Part shown: one piece after another, positions 15,329-22,612 of the stretch
Position numbering within the stretch: position 1 is the stretch's first letter
Layout: each line of letters opens with the position of its first letter
Origin: Fibrobacter sp. UBA4309
GTDB lineage: Bacteria > Fibrobacterota > Fibrobacteria > Fibrobacterales > Fibrobacteraceae
Direction of reading: 5' to 3'
DNA length: 32,867 nt
NCBI RefSeq assembly: GCF_002395745.1
Contig: NZ_DGUN01000039.1
Span: forward strand, 1 to 32,867
The notes under the pieces: generated by a model
Seen by the model: the letters and a program-made list of their open reading frames with translations, nothing else
What the model was told of the DNA's origin: nothing
Databases searched by the model: none
Made by a program: the position numbers and the translations under genes

Positions 15329-16222
15329 CTACCCTCTCTTGAAAGCGAGGTAATCGCTGTATTTGCGCCAGTAGTCGCTCTCGTCAAACTCGTGCGATGT
15401 CAGCACCAGGCAGATGGAGCCCGAAGAGAAATTCAGTTCTTCGGCCCAGACTCCGGGCGGAACATGCAGGCCGTAGTACGGACGGTCCAGCCTGTAAATC
15501 TTCTCGTTCTTGCCGTCGGAAACCTTCACGTCAAAGGCGCCGCTCGCCGCCACGAGCATCTGGTGACATTCCTTGTGCGCGTGTCCGCCGCGGTTCTCGC
15601 CGCCGGGAATGTCGTACAGATAGAAGATGCGCTTCACATCGAAGGGAATTTCCCTGGAATTCTCGAGCGAGGTCAGGCTGCCGGAACGTTCGCTGTGGCG
15701 CGGGAGCGTCAGGAGAGAGCAGTCGTCAATGGTAGCAGCCTTCACTGCCGCGAGGTCCGGGGCCTTGTTTCCCTCGGTATCCGGAGCATACTGCAAAGGC
15801 GTCGGAGTCCATGCGGACTTGATACGGCAAAAATCTTCGCGTTCCCAGATGTAGTCGTCTTCTTCGTACGGCGTAGAAGAAATCACGAGCGCCAAGGAGT
15901 TCGTCGAGAAATTGTCGAGCGTACGGTAGTGCATGGGCGGCAGGTAGAGCCCGTAATAGGAGCGCGAAAGCGAATAGCGTTTCTCTTCTACCCCGTCGTG
16001 AATCACGGCGTCGAAACTCCCGGAAAGGGCGACAATCACTTCGTGCTGGTTCTTGAAGGCGTGGCTCCCGCGGAGTTCGCCGCCGGGAACGTCATAAATC
16101 CAGTAACAACGCCTGAACCGGAACGGCACATGCTTCTGCGATTCCACGACGCTCAGGTTCCCGCGTTCGTCTAGGAACTTGGGAAACTGGACAATCTGCG
16201 CTTTTGCTCCAAAATCAGGCAT
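15329..16222 (-). CDS. Tandem-cupin FdtA/QdtA-type dTDP-sugar 3,4-ketoisomerase
   Basis: This 297-residue protein holds two copies of the WxcM/FdtA cupin domain, about residues 8-135 and 165-292; known FdtA/QdtA enzymes are single domains of about 140 residues. They convert dTDP-4-keto-6-deoxyglucose to the 3-keto isomer for later amination at C3. The C-terminal copy keeps the family motif RGGHAHK (His214 and His216) and the YYGLHVPPGVW and SHEFDESDYWRKY segments. The N-terminal copy has RGSHAFK, with Phe56 in place of the second histidine, and a diverged YLPPMHYRTL loop. It is the first gene of the glycan operon, with the aminotransferase two genes downstream. The start at 16222 is supported by homology of the opening strand and by a TATATTG -10-like element eight bases upstream. 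Confidence 0.88.
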   Translation of the reverse strand: MPDFGAKAQIVQFPKFLDERGNLSVVESQKHVPFRFRRCYWIYDVPGGELRGSHAFKNQHEVIVALSGSFDAVIHDGVEEKRYSLSRSYYGLYLPPMHYRTLDNFSTNSLALVISSTPYEEDDYIWEREDFCRIKSAWTPTPLQYAPDTEGNKAPDLAAVKAATIDDCSLLTLPRHSERSGSLTSLENSREIPFDVKRIFYLYDIPGGENRGGHAHKECHQMLVAASGAFDVKVSDGKNEKIYRLDRPYYGLHVPPGVWAEELNFSSGSICLVLTSHEFDESDYWRKYSDYLAFKRG

Positions 16223-16230
16223 TTTCTGTT

Positions 16231-16237
16231 CAATATA
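16231..16237 (-). promoter_or_regulatory. Putative -10 element of the glycan operon
   Basis: TATATTG on the minus strand lies eight bases before the ATG at 16222. There is no Shine-Dalgarno, so the first operon gene may be translated from a leaderless or nearly leaderless message. The gap to metX is under 100 bases and holds both divergent promoters. Confidence 0.45.
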
Positions 16238-16287
16238 CAAAAAAGCGTACAGATGTAGCGCAAAAAAAGGCCTTTTCGTTTCACCGA

Positions 16288-16318
16288 TTTGCCCGAATTT
16301 CGCTTTTTTCCTATATTT
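16288..16318 (+). promoter_or_regulatory. Putative metX-metW promoter
   Basis: TTTGCCC at 16288-16294 lies 17 bases before TATATTT (16312-16318), which ends six bases before the ATG at 16325. The pattern resembles the TTTG/TAnnTTTG promoters of Bacteroidetes and implies a leaderless transcript. Confidence 0.5.
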
Positions 16319-16324
16319 ATGCAT

Positions 16325-18118
16325 ATGAGTGAATATTTGCATAAATCCAGCATCGGCCCCGTGGAGCCAAAGGACTTCGTCAAGGACTATGGCGAGGCCG
16401 GTTTTGTGCTGGAAAACGGAAAGACGCTCCCCGCGCTCAACATCCGTTACGAGACTTACGGCAAGCTGAACGCCACAGCCGACAACGCGGTGTGGATCTG
16501 CTCGCCCTTGACCGCCGATGCGCACGCCGCCGGCTGGTACACCGAAAACGACAAGAAGGCCGGCTGGTGGGACGAGCTCATCGGCCCCGGCAAGGCCATC
16601 GACACGGACCGCTTCTTCGTGGTCTGCAGCAACATTTTGGGCGGATGCAAGGGCACCACGGGCCCCGCAACCATCAACCCGCGCACGGGCAAGCCCTACG
16701 GCAGCACCTTCCCCATCATCACCATCGGCGACATGGTGCATGCGCAAAAGGAACTCGCCGACGGCCTCGGCATCAAGGAATTCTACTGCGTGCTTGGCGG
16801 CTCCATGGGCGGTTTCCAGGCCATGAAATGGGCCATCTACTACCCGCAACAGGTGAAGAGAATCGTGATCATCGCGAGTTCACCGCGCTTCTCGAGCCAG
16901 GCGCTCGGATTCGAGGTCGTGGCCCGCGACGTGATTACGCAGGACCCGGACTTTAACGGCGGCGACTACTACGACAAGGCGCAGAAGCCCGACGTGGGCC
17001 TCGCGAACGCACGCAAGCTCGCCCATATCACGTACCTCAGCGCCATCGGCATGGAACAGAAGTTCAAGCGCGCACAAGCGCAAGAGAACAAGAGCCACGC
17101 CGTCACTTACAGCACGCCGTTCGATTTGAACCTGCCCATCGAAAGCTACCTGCGCTACCAGGGCAAAAAGTTCGTGGACCGCTTCGACGCGAACAGCTAC
17201 CTGCATATCGCGCACGCCACCGACGCCTTCGACTTGGAAACCGAATACGGCAGCATCGAGAACGCGTTCAAGGATATAGGCGCCGAGGTGCTGAACGTGA
17301 ACCTCTCCACCGACTGGCTGTTCCCGCCGCACGAGAGCCGCCGCATCACGAGCGCGCTGCTGAACGTCGGCAAGACGGTCACGAGCCTCGAACTCGACAC
17401 GCAGTTCGGGCACGACGGATTCCTCATCGAAGTGGGCGAACTCGGCAAGGCCGTTGGCCGCTTCCTCGATTCGAAGATTATCCCGCAGCAGGGCACGCAG
17501 GCGGTACCCGTGTTCCACGAGGAGAGCGACTTCAAGCTGCTCGGCAAGCTCGTGAAGGAAGGCAGCCACGTGCTCGACCTCGGTTGCGGCAGTGGCGACT
17601 TGCTCGACTTCCTCGCAAAGAAGAAGAACGCGACCGGATTCGGCATCGAGAAGAACATCACCGGCATTCTGGACTGCATCGAAAAAGACGTGCAGGTCAT
17701 CCAGCGCGACTTGGACGACCGCGGCATATCGGACCTGAAGGACGGAAGCTTCGACTACGCGATTATCAACCGCACCATCCAGGAAATCCGTGACCCCGTG
17801 GCCCTTTTGAACGAGCTGTTGCGCGTCGCAAAGAAAGCCATCGTCACGTTCCCGAATTTCGGTCACTGGACCACCCGCGGAAGCCTCATGCTCCACGGTC
17901 GCATGCCCAAGTCCAAGGAACTGCCCTACGAGTGGTACGACACTCCGAACATCCGCCTCTTGACGGTAAAGGACTTCTACACGCTCTGCAAAAAGGAAGG
18001 GTTCAAGATAGAGAACATCAACTTCCAGAGCGAGCACACGCTGAGCAAGATCCTGACCGCTTTCGGGCTCAAGAACTTCGGTTCGGAACACGTCATCGCG
18101 ACCATCAGCAAGGCCTAA
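16325..18118 (+). CDS. metXW: Fused homoserine O-acyltransferase and MetW methyltransferase-like protein
   Basis: This 597-residue fusion combines two proteins usually made from neighbouring genes. Residues 1 to about 390 are MetX, an alpha/beta hydrolase that acylates homoserine for methionine synthesis. The nucleophile elbow GGSMGG (Ser160), the acid Asp330 (STDWLFPP) and His363 (QFGHDGF) form the catalytic triad. After a short linker, residues about 400-597 are MetW, with the SAM-type glycine loop VLDLGCGSGDLLDFL and the MetW signature region NRTIQEIRDP. MetW has been linked to MetX function in other bacteria. Whether the acyl donor is acetyl- or succinyl-CoA cannot be read with certainty. 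The ATG at 16325 is chosen from the promoter spacing; ATG 16319, two codons earlier, overlaps the -10 element's end. Confidence 0.92.
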   Translation: MSEYLHKSSIGPVEPKDFVKDYGEAGFVLENGKTLPALNIRYETYGKLNATADNAVWICSPLTADAHAAGWYTENDKKAGWWDELIGPGKAIDTDRFFVVCSNILGGCKGTTGPATINPRTGKPYGSTFPIITIGDMVHAQKELADGLGIKEFYCVLGGSMGGFQAMKWAIYYPQQVKRIVIIASSPRFSSQALGFEVVARDVITQDPDFNGGDYYDKAQKPDVGLANARKLAHITYLSAIGMEQKFKRAQAQENKSHAVTYSTPFDLNLPIESYLRYQGKKFVDRFDANSYLHIAHATDAFDLETEYGSIENAFKDIGAEVLNVNLSTDWLFPPHESRRITSALLNVGKTVTSLELDTQFGHDGFLIEVGELGKAVGRFLDSKIIPQQGTQAVPVFHEESDFKLLGKLVKEGSHVLDLGCGSGDLLDFLAKKKNATGFGIEKNITGILDCIEKDVQVIQRDLDDRGISDLKDGSFDYAIINRTIQEIRDPVALLNELLRVAKKAIVTFPNFGHWTTRGSLMLHGRMPKSKELPYEWYDTPNIRLLTVKDFYTLCKKEGFKIENINFQSEHTLSKILTAFGLKNFGSEHVIATISKA

Positions 18119-18145
18119 GCCGCGCGCAGTCACGCAATTAAAAAC

Positions 18146-18176
18146 GCCCCGCGACATTAAATCGCGAGGCTTTTTT
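18146..18176. terminator. Bidirectional terminator between metX-metW and the secreted-protein gene
   Basis: A 9-position stem with one mismatch (18146-18154 with 18162-18170, loop CATTAAA) is followed by six T on the plus strand and preceded by A4. It fits both convergent genes. Confidence 0.85.
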
Positions 18177-18193
18177 AATGCCTAAAGGTGGCG

Positions 18194-20557
18194 TTATTTC
18201 CGTTTAACAACCCGCTGGGTCACCAGGCCGTTCGCCGTCTCGATCTTCACCACGTACACGCCGCGGTTCATGGCGCTCACGTCCATGGCGGCACTCTCGA
18301 GGCCGGCCCTGGCATAGACCATGTGGCCCTGGGCATCGTAAATGAACAGGCGCTTCACATCGGCGACATTGCCCAGATACATGAGCGTATTGCCGGCCAG
18401 ACGGACCGACGCACCGTGATGCTTAAAGACGAGCGGAATCGCCTTGGTGGAATCCTTCACCGTCGTATCCTTCTTCGACGTATCGGCCGCGGGCTTGAAG
18501 GCATCCGGATTGTAGGCTACGGCCACCTTGTAAAGGGCGCTCTTGGAACTGTCGGCAGAATAGATATCGAACTCTATCGTATCGCTAATGTCGTAGTATT
18601 TGTCCTGCACGTATTTTTTGGAGAAAGACCCGTGCGGGCCACCCCAAGAAATCATCGCACGCTTGAGGTTCATCTCGAACGGCAGATCCACCTTCACAAA
18701 CTTCTTTTCCTGGTCAATCTTTCCCGGAATCCTGACGGAGCCGACCTGCACAAAGAAATGGCGCAATTCCGCAACGTCCGTTTCCACGGACCAGCTCGAT
18801 ATCACACTGATGGACCTCTTCTGCTTATCTTCGTTGACCGTCGTTACCTTTATCTTATTCGAATAATCCCAGTAAGTGTCCGAATCGAAGGAATAATCGA
18901 ACATGAAGAACGGGTTCATGGCTATCGGGAACACGTCGAAATCATCTTCGTAGGAATTCTTGATCTTCTTGTTCATGGGAATCTTGAACTGCAACGCCGT
19001 TTCGCCGGGGTAAGCGGAAATGTACGAGTAATGGCCGCCCCTCAACGAATAATCATAGACAATCACATCGGTTATCTTGTACAGCGGCCAGACTTCTTTT
19101 TGCCTCTTGAGCTTGATGGCATACACCTTCTTGTCATAGCCCTTGCTCATGCGCACGTACATGCCGCCGTCGCCACTCATTTTCCCGGAAACGCTCAAGG
19201 TCGAGGAATCCGTCGCCCACGAGAGATTCTTGCAGCTCCTCCACACATCGTACATGCTGTAGTAATCTTCAGGGCTGCACGTGAACAGCTTGGACGCGAC
19301 CGTGCCATTGTACGGAAGGTCAAAGATAACCGAGCCCGTATCGTCGGCAGATTCGGGATCATAGACAGTTCTCGGATAAACGAACTGGTTGAGAACGGTA
19401 TCCACCAAGGCGATTTCGTACAAGAAATTCACGGGATCGACATAATCGAACTTGAACTTGTAGTAATAGTAGGGAGTCCCCGCCTCAGAAGACACCTTCA
19501 CCACCGTATTCTCCAGGTCGAACGGCGTCGCAGAAGAGACGCTTTCCATCGGTTCACCCTTGTAATACCAGGTCTTCGTTGCCAACGAATTTACGCCGAC
19601 ACCTGTATACGTCTCGGCCGGATTGTAACGGCCGTACAGGCGGGTCTTCACGGAATCGGGAACCCACTTGTAAATCTTGAGGGTAACCGTTCCCGTATCG
19701 CCCGAAGCGTTCGGATGTTCGATTGTCGTACCTTCCGTACAGAGGTTCCCCGCCTTCACCAGTTCCGCCTTCGTTCCGCTCGAAGCCGTCTTGGAAAGCT
19801 TGCAGAACCCGGCAACAGTGGCCCTGGCATTCGTATCGCCGGGCACCTTCCCGATAGAAAGCACGATCGTCTGTTTCTCGGTACCCGACTTGGCGCTAAA
19901 CGTATAGGTGACGGGGCCGTCGGTAAAGTCCTGGGCCGTAGAGGGGCTCACGCTCCCAAAGTAGCCGCTAAAGGAAGGCTTGATGCTGTCGAGCCTCGCC
20001 TTGAAGGGAATCAAAAGCGAGATGCTGTCGCCCGATTTCACGTACTCGGACATGTTCGGCACGGACGCACCGGCAACCATGATTTCGCTCTGCAAGCCGA
20101 TGAAGATGGAGCTGACGCTCACGTTGCATTCCTTCGTAGAAGAAGTCTGGGCCTGTAGCGCAATCTTGGTAAAAGCATCGCACTGCACGTCGACTTCCTG
20201 CCCGCTCTTGAACGAGCCAATCTCGTACCAGGGATCGGTCGGGAAATAAGAATCGTAGCCGTATGCGGCCATGTTATTGCCATCGCTGCAACTGCTGGTG
20301 TAGTTCACCACGAGCTTCTGATAGCCCGCATCGCAATCGGGAGCAGAAACGACAATCGCCGACGAGAACTTGTCGCCCTTGATGGTCGTCTTCAACACGC
20401 CGTTTTCCTTGGTCCACGAAGACCAGGAATCCTGATCTTCCTCGAGTTTTGCGCTCTCGGTCTTGTAGCCGTTATGATCGACAAAGTCGACAATGATAGC
20501 GGCAAAGGCGGAGCTTGCCATGAATAAAAGAGCTACGGTGGCAGAAAGGTGACGCAT
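18194..20557 (-). CDS. Large secreted protein with T9SS-type C-terminal sorting domain
   Basis: This 787-residue exported protein starts with a clear signal peptide (MRHLSATVALLFMASSAFA, cleavage after AFA). The middle is long, serine- and tyrosine-rich and beta-predicted, with no catalytic motif I recognise. Several segments of the type 'DSIKPSFSGYFGSVSPS' suggest repeated immunoglobulin-like modules. A low-complexity linker (SKKDTTVKDSTK) leads to a C-terminal about 70-residue domain with the type IX sorting pattern: RLFIYDAQGHMVYAR, then MDVSAMNRGVYVVKIETANG and a basic end (VVKRK). This predicts export by Sec, then type IX secretion to the surface or medium. GGAGGG before the ATG is a strong ribosome site. 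The role is unknown; adhesion or polymer binding is a guess from the architecture. Confidence 0.82.
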   Translation of the reverse strand: MRHLSATVALLFMASSAFAAIIVDFVDHNGYKTESAKLEEDQDSWSSWTKENGVLKTTIKGDKFSSAIVVSAPDCDAGYQKLVVNYTSSCSDGNNMAAYGYDSYFPTDPWYEIGSFKSGQEVDVQCDAFTKIALQAQTSSTKECNVSVSSIFIGLQSEIMVAGASVPNMSEYVKSGDSISLLIPFKARLDSIKPSFSGYFGSVSPSTAQDFTDGPVTYTFSAKSGTEKQTIVLSIGKVPGDTNARATVAGFCKLSKTASSGTKAELVKAGNLCTEGTTIEHPNASGDTGTVTLKIYKWVPDSVKTRLYGRYNPAETYTGVGVNSLATKTWYYKGEPMESVSSATPFDLENTVVKVSSEAGTPYYYYKFKFDYVDPVNFLYEIALVDTVLNQFVYPRTVYDPESADDTGSVIFDLPYNGTVASKLFTCSPEDYYSMYDVWRSCKNLSWATDSSTLSVSGKMSGDGGMYVRMSKGYDKKVYAIKLKRQKEVWPLYKITDVIVYDYSLRGGHYSYISAYPGETALQFKIPMNKKIKNSYEDDFDVFPIAMNPFFMFDYSFDSDTYWDYSNKIKVTTVNEDKQKRSISVISSWSVETDVAELRHFFVQVGSVRIPGKIDQEKKFVKVDLPFEMNLKRAMISWGGPHGSFSKKYVQDKYYDISDTIEFDIYSADSSKSALYKVAVAYNPDAFKPAADTSKKDTTVKDSTKAIPLVFKHHGASVRLAGNTLMYLGNVADVKRLFIYDAQGHMVYARAGLESAAMDVSAMNRGVYVVKIETANGLVTQRVVKRK

Positions 20558-20610
20558 CTATCCCTCCATCTTTTCAGTTTGTAAAAAAAAATAAACAACC
20601 GATTCGGGAT

Positions 20611-20617
20611 TAATATA
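20611..20617 (-). promoter_or_regulatory. Putative -10 element of the secreted-protein gene
   Basis: TATATTA on the minus strand would give a leader of about 45 bases containing a poly-A/T stretch and the GGAGGG ribosome site. The 20558-20769 gap is strongly AT-rich and also holds the yicC promoter region (TATGTTC at 20733-20739). Confidence 0.35.
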
Positions 20618-20769
20618 GATAAATATTCCTCATTTTTTTCATCTTTATTTCAAATAAATCCGCGAACGTATAAACATGCACATTTCAGCCATTTTTGGGC
20701 CTTAAATCGACCTTCAAGTACGCATTTTTTTCTATGTTCTCCCGAAAAATAAAGCGAGTAATAGGCACT

Positions 20770-21651
20770 ATGTCCATCATTTCCATGACCGGGTTCGGCA
20801 AGAGCGAATCCACCCTGAACGGAACCACCTGCGTTATCGAAGTGCGCAGCGTGAACAGCCGTTTTCTTGAAATCTCGAGCAAGATCCCGAAGAACTTCGC
20901 CTACCTCGAAAACGACTTCAAGGCGCAAATCAAGGAAAAGCTCGCCCGCGGCTCGGTGAACCTCTCCATCACGCTCGGCGAAGGATCTGTCGGGAACATC
21001 CCCGTGTGCTATAACGAAACGGCGGTGAACAAGTTCGTGGAAATCACCAAGGCCATGCAGGCCAAGTACGGCATCGCCGGCGAAATCAAGCTCGAACATA
21101 TCCTCGCGATCCCCGAAGTACTGCAGTTTACCGATGCCGGCGCCGACAACGAAGTCTGGGAAAAGCACCTGAAGGCAGAACTGGACAAGGCCTTGGACGG
21201 GGTCATCGCCATGCGTGAAAAGGAAGGTGCGAACCTCGCAGCCGACCTCACGAAGCGAGTCGCCCACCTGGAAGATGTTCTCGCGAAGGTCGAAGTACTT
21301 GATCCGCAGCGCATCGAGACTTGGAAGGTCAAATTCAAGGAACGCATTGACGCCCTGATGAAGGACAGTGAGATCGACGACGTGCGCCTGTTGCAGGAAG
21401 CCTGCATCATGGCCGACAAGTTGGACATCCACGAAGAGATTACGCGATTCCACAGCCACAACAAGCTGTTCCTGGATGCGCTCAAGAAGGGCGGCGCGCA
21501 GGGGAAGAACCTCGGGTTTATCCTTCAGGAGATGGGCCGCGAAGCGAATACGCTCGGGACAAAATGCCAGAGCGCCGACATCGCGGCACTAGCCATCGAA
21601 CTCAAGAACGAAATCGAGTGCATTAGGGAACAAAGCCTAAATATCGCGTAA
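20770..21651 (+). CDS. yicC: YicC-family endoribonuclease
   Basis: This 293-residue protein begins with the family hallmark MTGFGKSE (after MSIIS) and ends with the conserved DUF1732 segment (REANTLGTKCQSADIAALAIELKNEIECIREQ). YicC proteins are endoribonucleases; the E. coli member has been linked to small-RNA turnover. The N-terminal half holds the VRSVNSRFLE motif; the C-terminal half is helical with conserved acidic residues. The ATG at 20770 matches the family start; an in-frame start 25 codons upstream gives a non-homologous extension. In many bacteria yicC precedes gmk, but here it stands alone, followed by REP-like hairpins and a convergent operon. Confidence 0.93.
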   Translation: MSIISMTGFGKSESTLNGTTCVIEVRSVNSRFLEISSKIPKNFAYLENDFKAQIKEKLARGSVNLSITLGEGSVGNIPVCYNETAVNKFVEITKAMQAKYGIAGEIKLEHILAIPEVLQFTDAGADNEVWEKHLKAELDKALDGVIAMREKEGANLAADLTKRVAHLEDVLAKVEVLDPQRIETWKVKFKERIDALMKDSEIDDVRLLQEACIMADKLDIHEEITRFHSHNKLFLDALKKGGAQGKNLGFILQEMGREANTLGTKCQSADIAALAIELKNEIECIREQSLNIA

Positions 21652-21656
21652 TTAAA

Positions 21657-21741
21657 TGTCTTCCCCGACTTGGTCGGGGACCTCCTTTATAAAAAGGAGA
21701 TGCCCGCCTTCGCGGGCATGACAATCACTGCGGGCATGACA
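21657..21741. repeat. REP-like hairpin pair between yicC and the peptidase operon
   Basis: A forward unit (21657-21685, stem CCCCGAC/GTCGGGG) and an inverted unit (21696-21723, stem TGCCCGC/GCGGGCA) face each other around TTTATAAAAA. A half unit follows (21729-21741). The same family is found at 521-696 and 32651-32867. It lies between two gene 3' ends and may serve as the transcript end for both. Confidence 0.85.
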
Positions 21742-21757
21742 CGCACTGCAAAAAGCC

Positions 21758-22609
21758 TTAAGCTTTCTTCTTTTTCTTGTCCTTCATCTGGACGCGGCGG
21801 CTACCGGAGCGCAGGCGATCCCACGGGGCAAAAGCCATAGTCCCGAAGGTAAAGCCGAAGAACCACACGACAAAGGCTAGCCAAAGCACAGCGGCACCGG
21901 CAACCTGCCTGCCCGTAACCTGCGCCATATCCACTGACGTCGCGACTACCGCCAACAGGCCGCCGATAGTCACGGGCAAAACCATGCGCTTGCCCGCCTT
22001 GACAATGGCACCCGTCGCAGGCGTCCCCTCGCCCAGTTCCTTGCCGGCATTCAGCGCAAACGCGACAACGCCCGCAAAGCCGAGTGCGCTCAGCGCCGCC
22101 CAAGAAAGCCATGCGTTATCGGGAGCGACCGGGCACCAAGCCAGGAATCCGGTAAGCAGCAGCCAAGAAAGGGCGAACGGGAACAACACATTCGAAAGGC
22201 CTATCTTGGCCACGAACAAAAGCACCAGCGAGACCGCGGCGAACACGCCGTAGAACACCAGCTGCATGCCCTCGGAACCATCGAGCAGCACGAGCGACCC
22301 GACAAAGGCCGCCACGGCAACCAAGCTGCCCACGCCGCTCTTGACACCGCCAAAGACAAAGAAAAGCACAAAGGCCGCAACCGCAGCGACACCGAGATAC
22401 TTCGCGCCGCCCAAGGCTTCACCGCCCATGTCGGCCATCCACATTCCCAGGGATTCCGATGCGCCCAGCGGGAGCGAACTCATCACCTGCCACCCCGTCG
22501 CAACAAACATCACAGAAAAAAGAACCAAGAAGAACAAAAAGATCAACCTGAACTGGACCATGCGTTCCAAAAATTTTTGCACGACACCGGGCTTATCCCT
22601 CAAATCCAT
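21758..22609 (-). CDS. Polytopic membrane protein with lysine-rich tail
   Basis: I do not recognise this 283-residue inner-membrane protein. It has about eight hydrophobic segments starting near residue 20, glycine- and alanine-rich helices, and a basic C-terminus (KDKKKKKA) that would sit in the cytoplasm. No transporter signature or enzymatic motif was found. Its ATG lies three bases after the C25 peptidase stop, with a GAGGT ribosome site inside the end of that gene, so it is almost certainly translated from the same message. Operon membership suggests a role linked to the cell envelope or secretion, but this rests only on position. Confidence 0.75.
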   Translation of the reverse strand: MDLRDKPGVVQKFLERMVQFRLIFLFFLVLFSVMFVATGWQVMSSLPLGASESLGMWMADMGGEALGGAKYLGVAAVAAFVLFFVFGGVKSGVGSLVAVAAFVGSLVLLDGSEGMQLVFYGVFAAVSLVLLFVAKIGLSNVLFPFALSWLLLTGFLAWCPVAPDNAWLSWAALSALGFAGVVAFALNAGKELGEGTPATGAIVKAGKRMVLPVTIGGLLAVVATSVDMAQVTGRQVAGAAVLWLAFVVWFFGFTFGTMAFAPWDRLRSGSRRVQMKDKKKKKA

Positions 22610-22612
22610 TTA

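Noticed and set aside
9715..16222. Horizontal acquisition of the glycan operon.
   Set aside because: Such operons are often transferred, but codon use and base composition look like the neighbours by eye and there are no flanking mobile elements; not supported without a computed comparison.
16223..16849. A longer N-terminus for the ketoisomerase, overlapping metX.
   Set aside because: The extension is antisense to metX and non-homologous; the promoter-like element and the cupin domain boundary favour 16222.
16325..18118. MetX-MetW fusion as a sequencing error joining two genes.
   Set aside because: The linker frame is continuous and both halves are complete; nothing in the sequence indicates a missing stop, although resequencing would be the final test.
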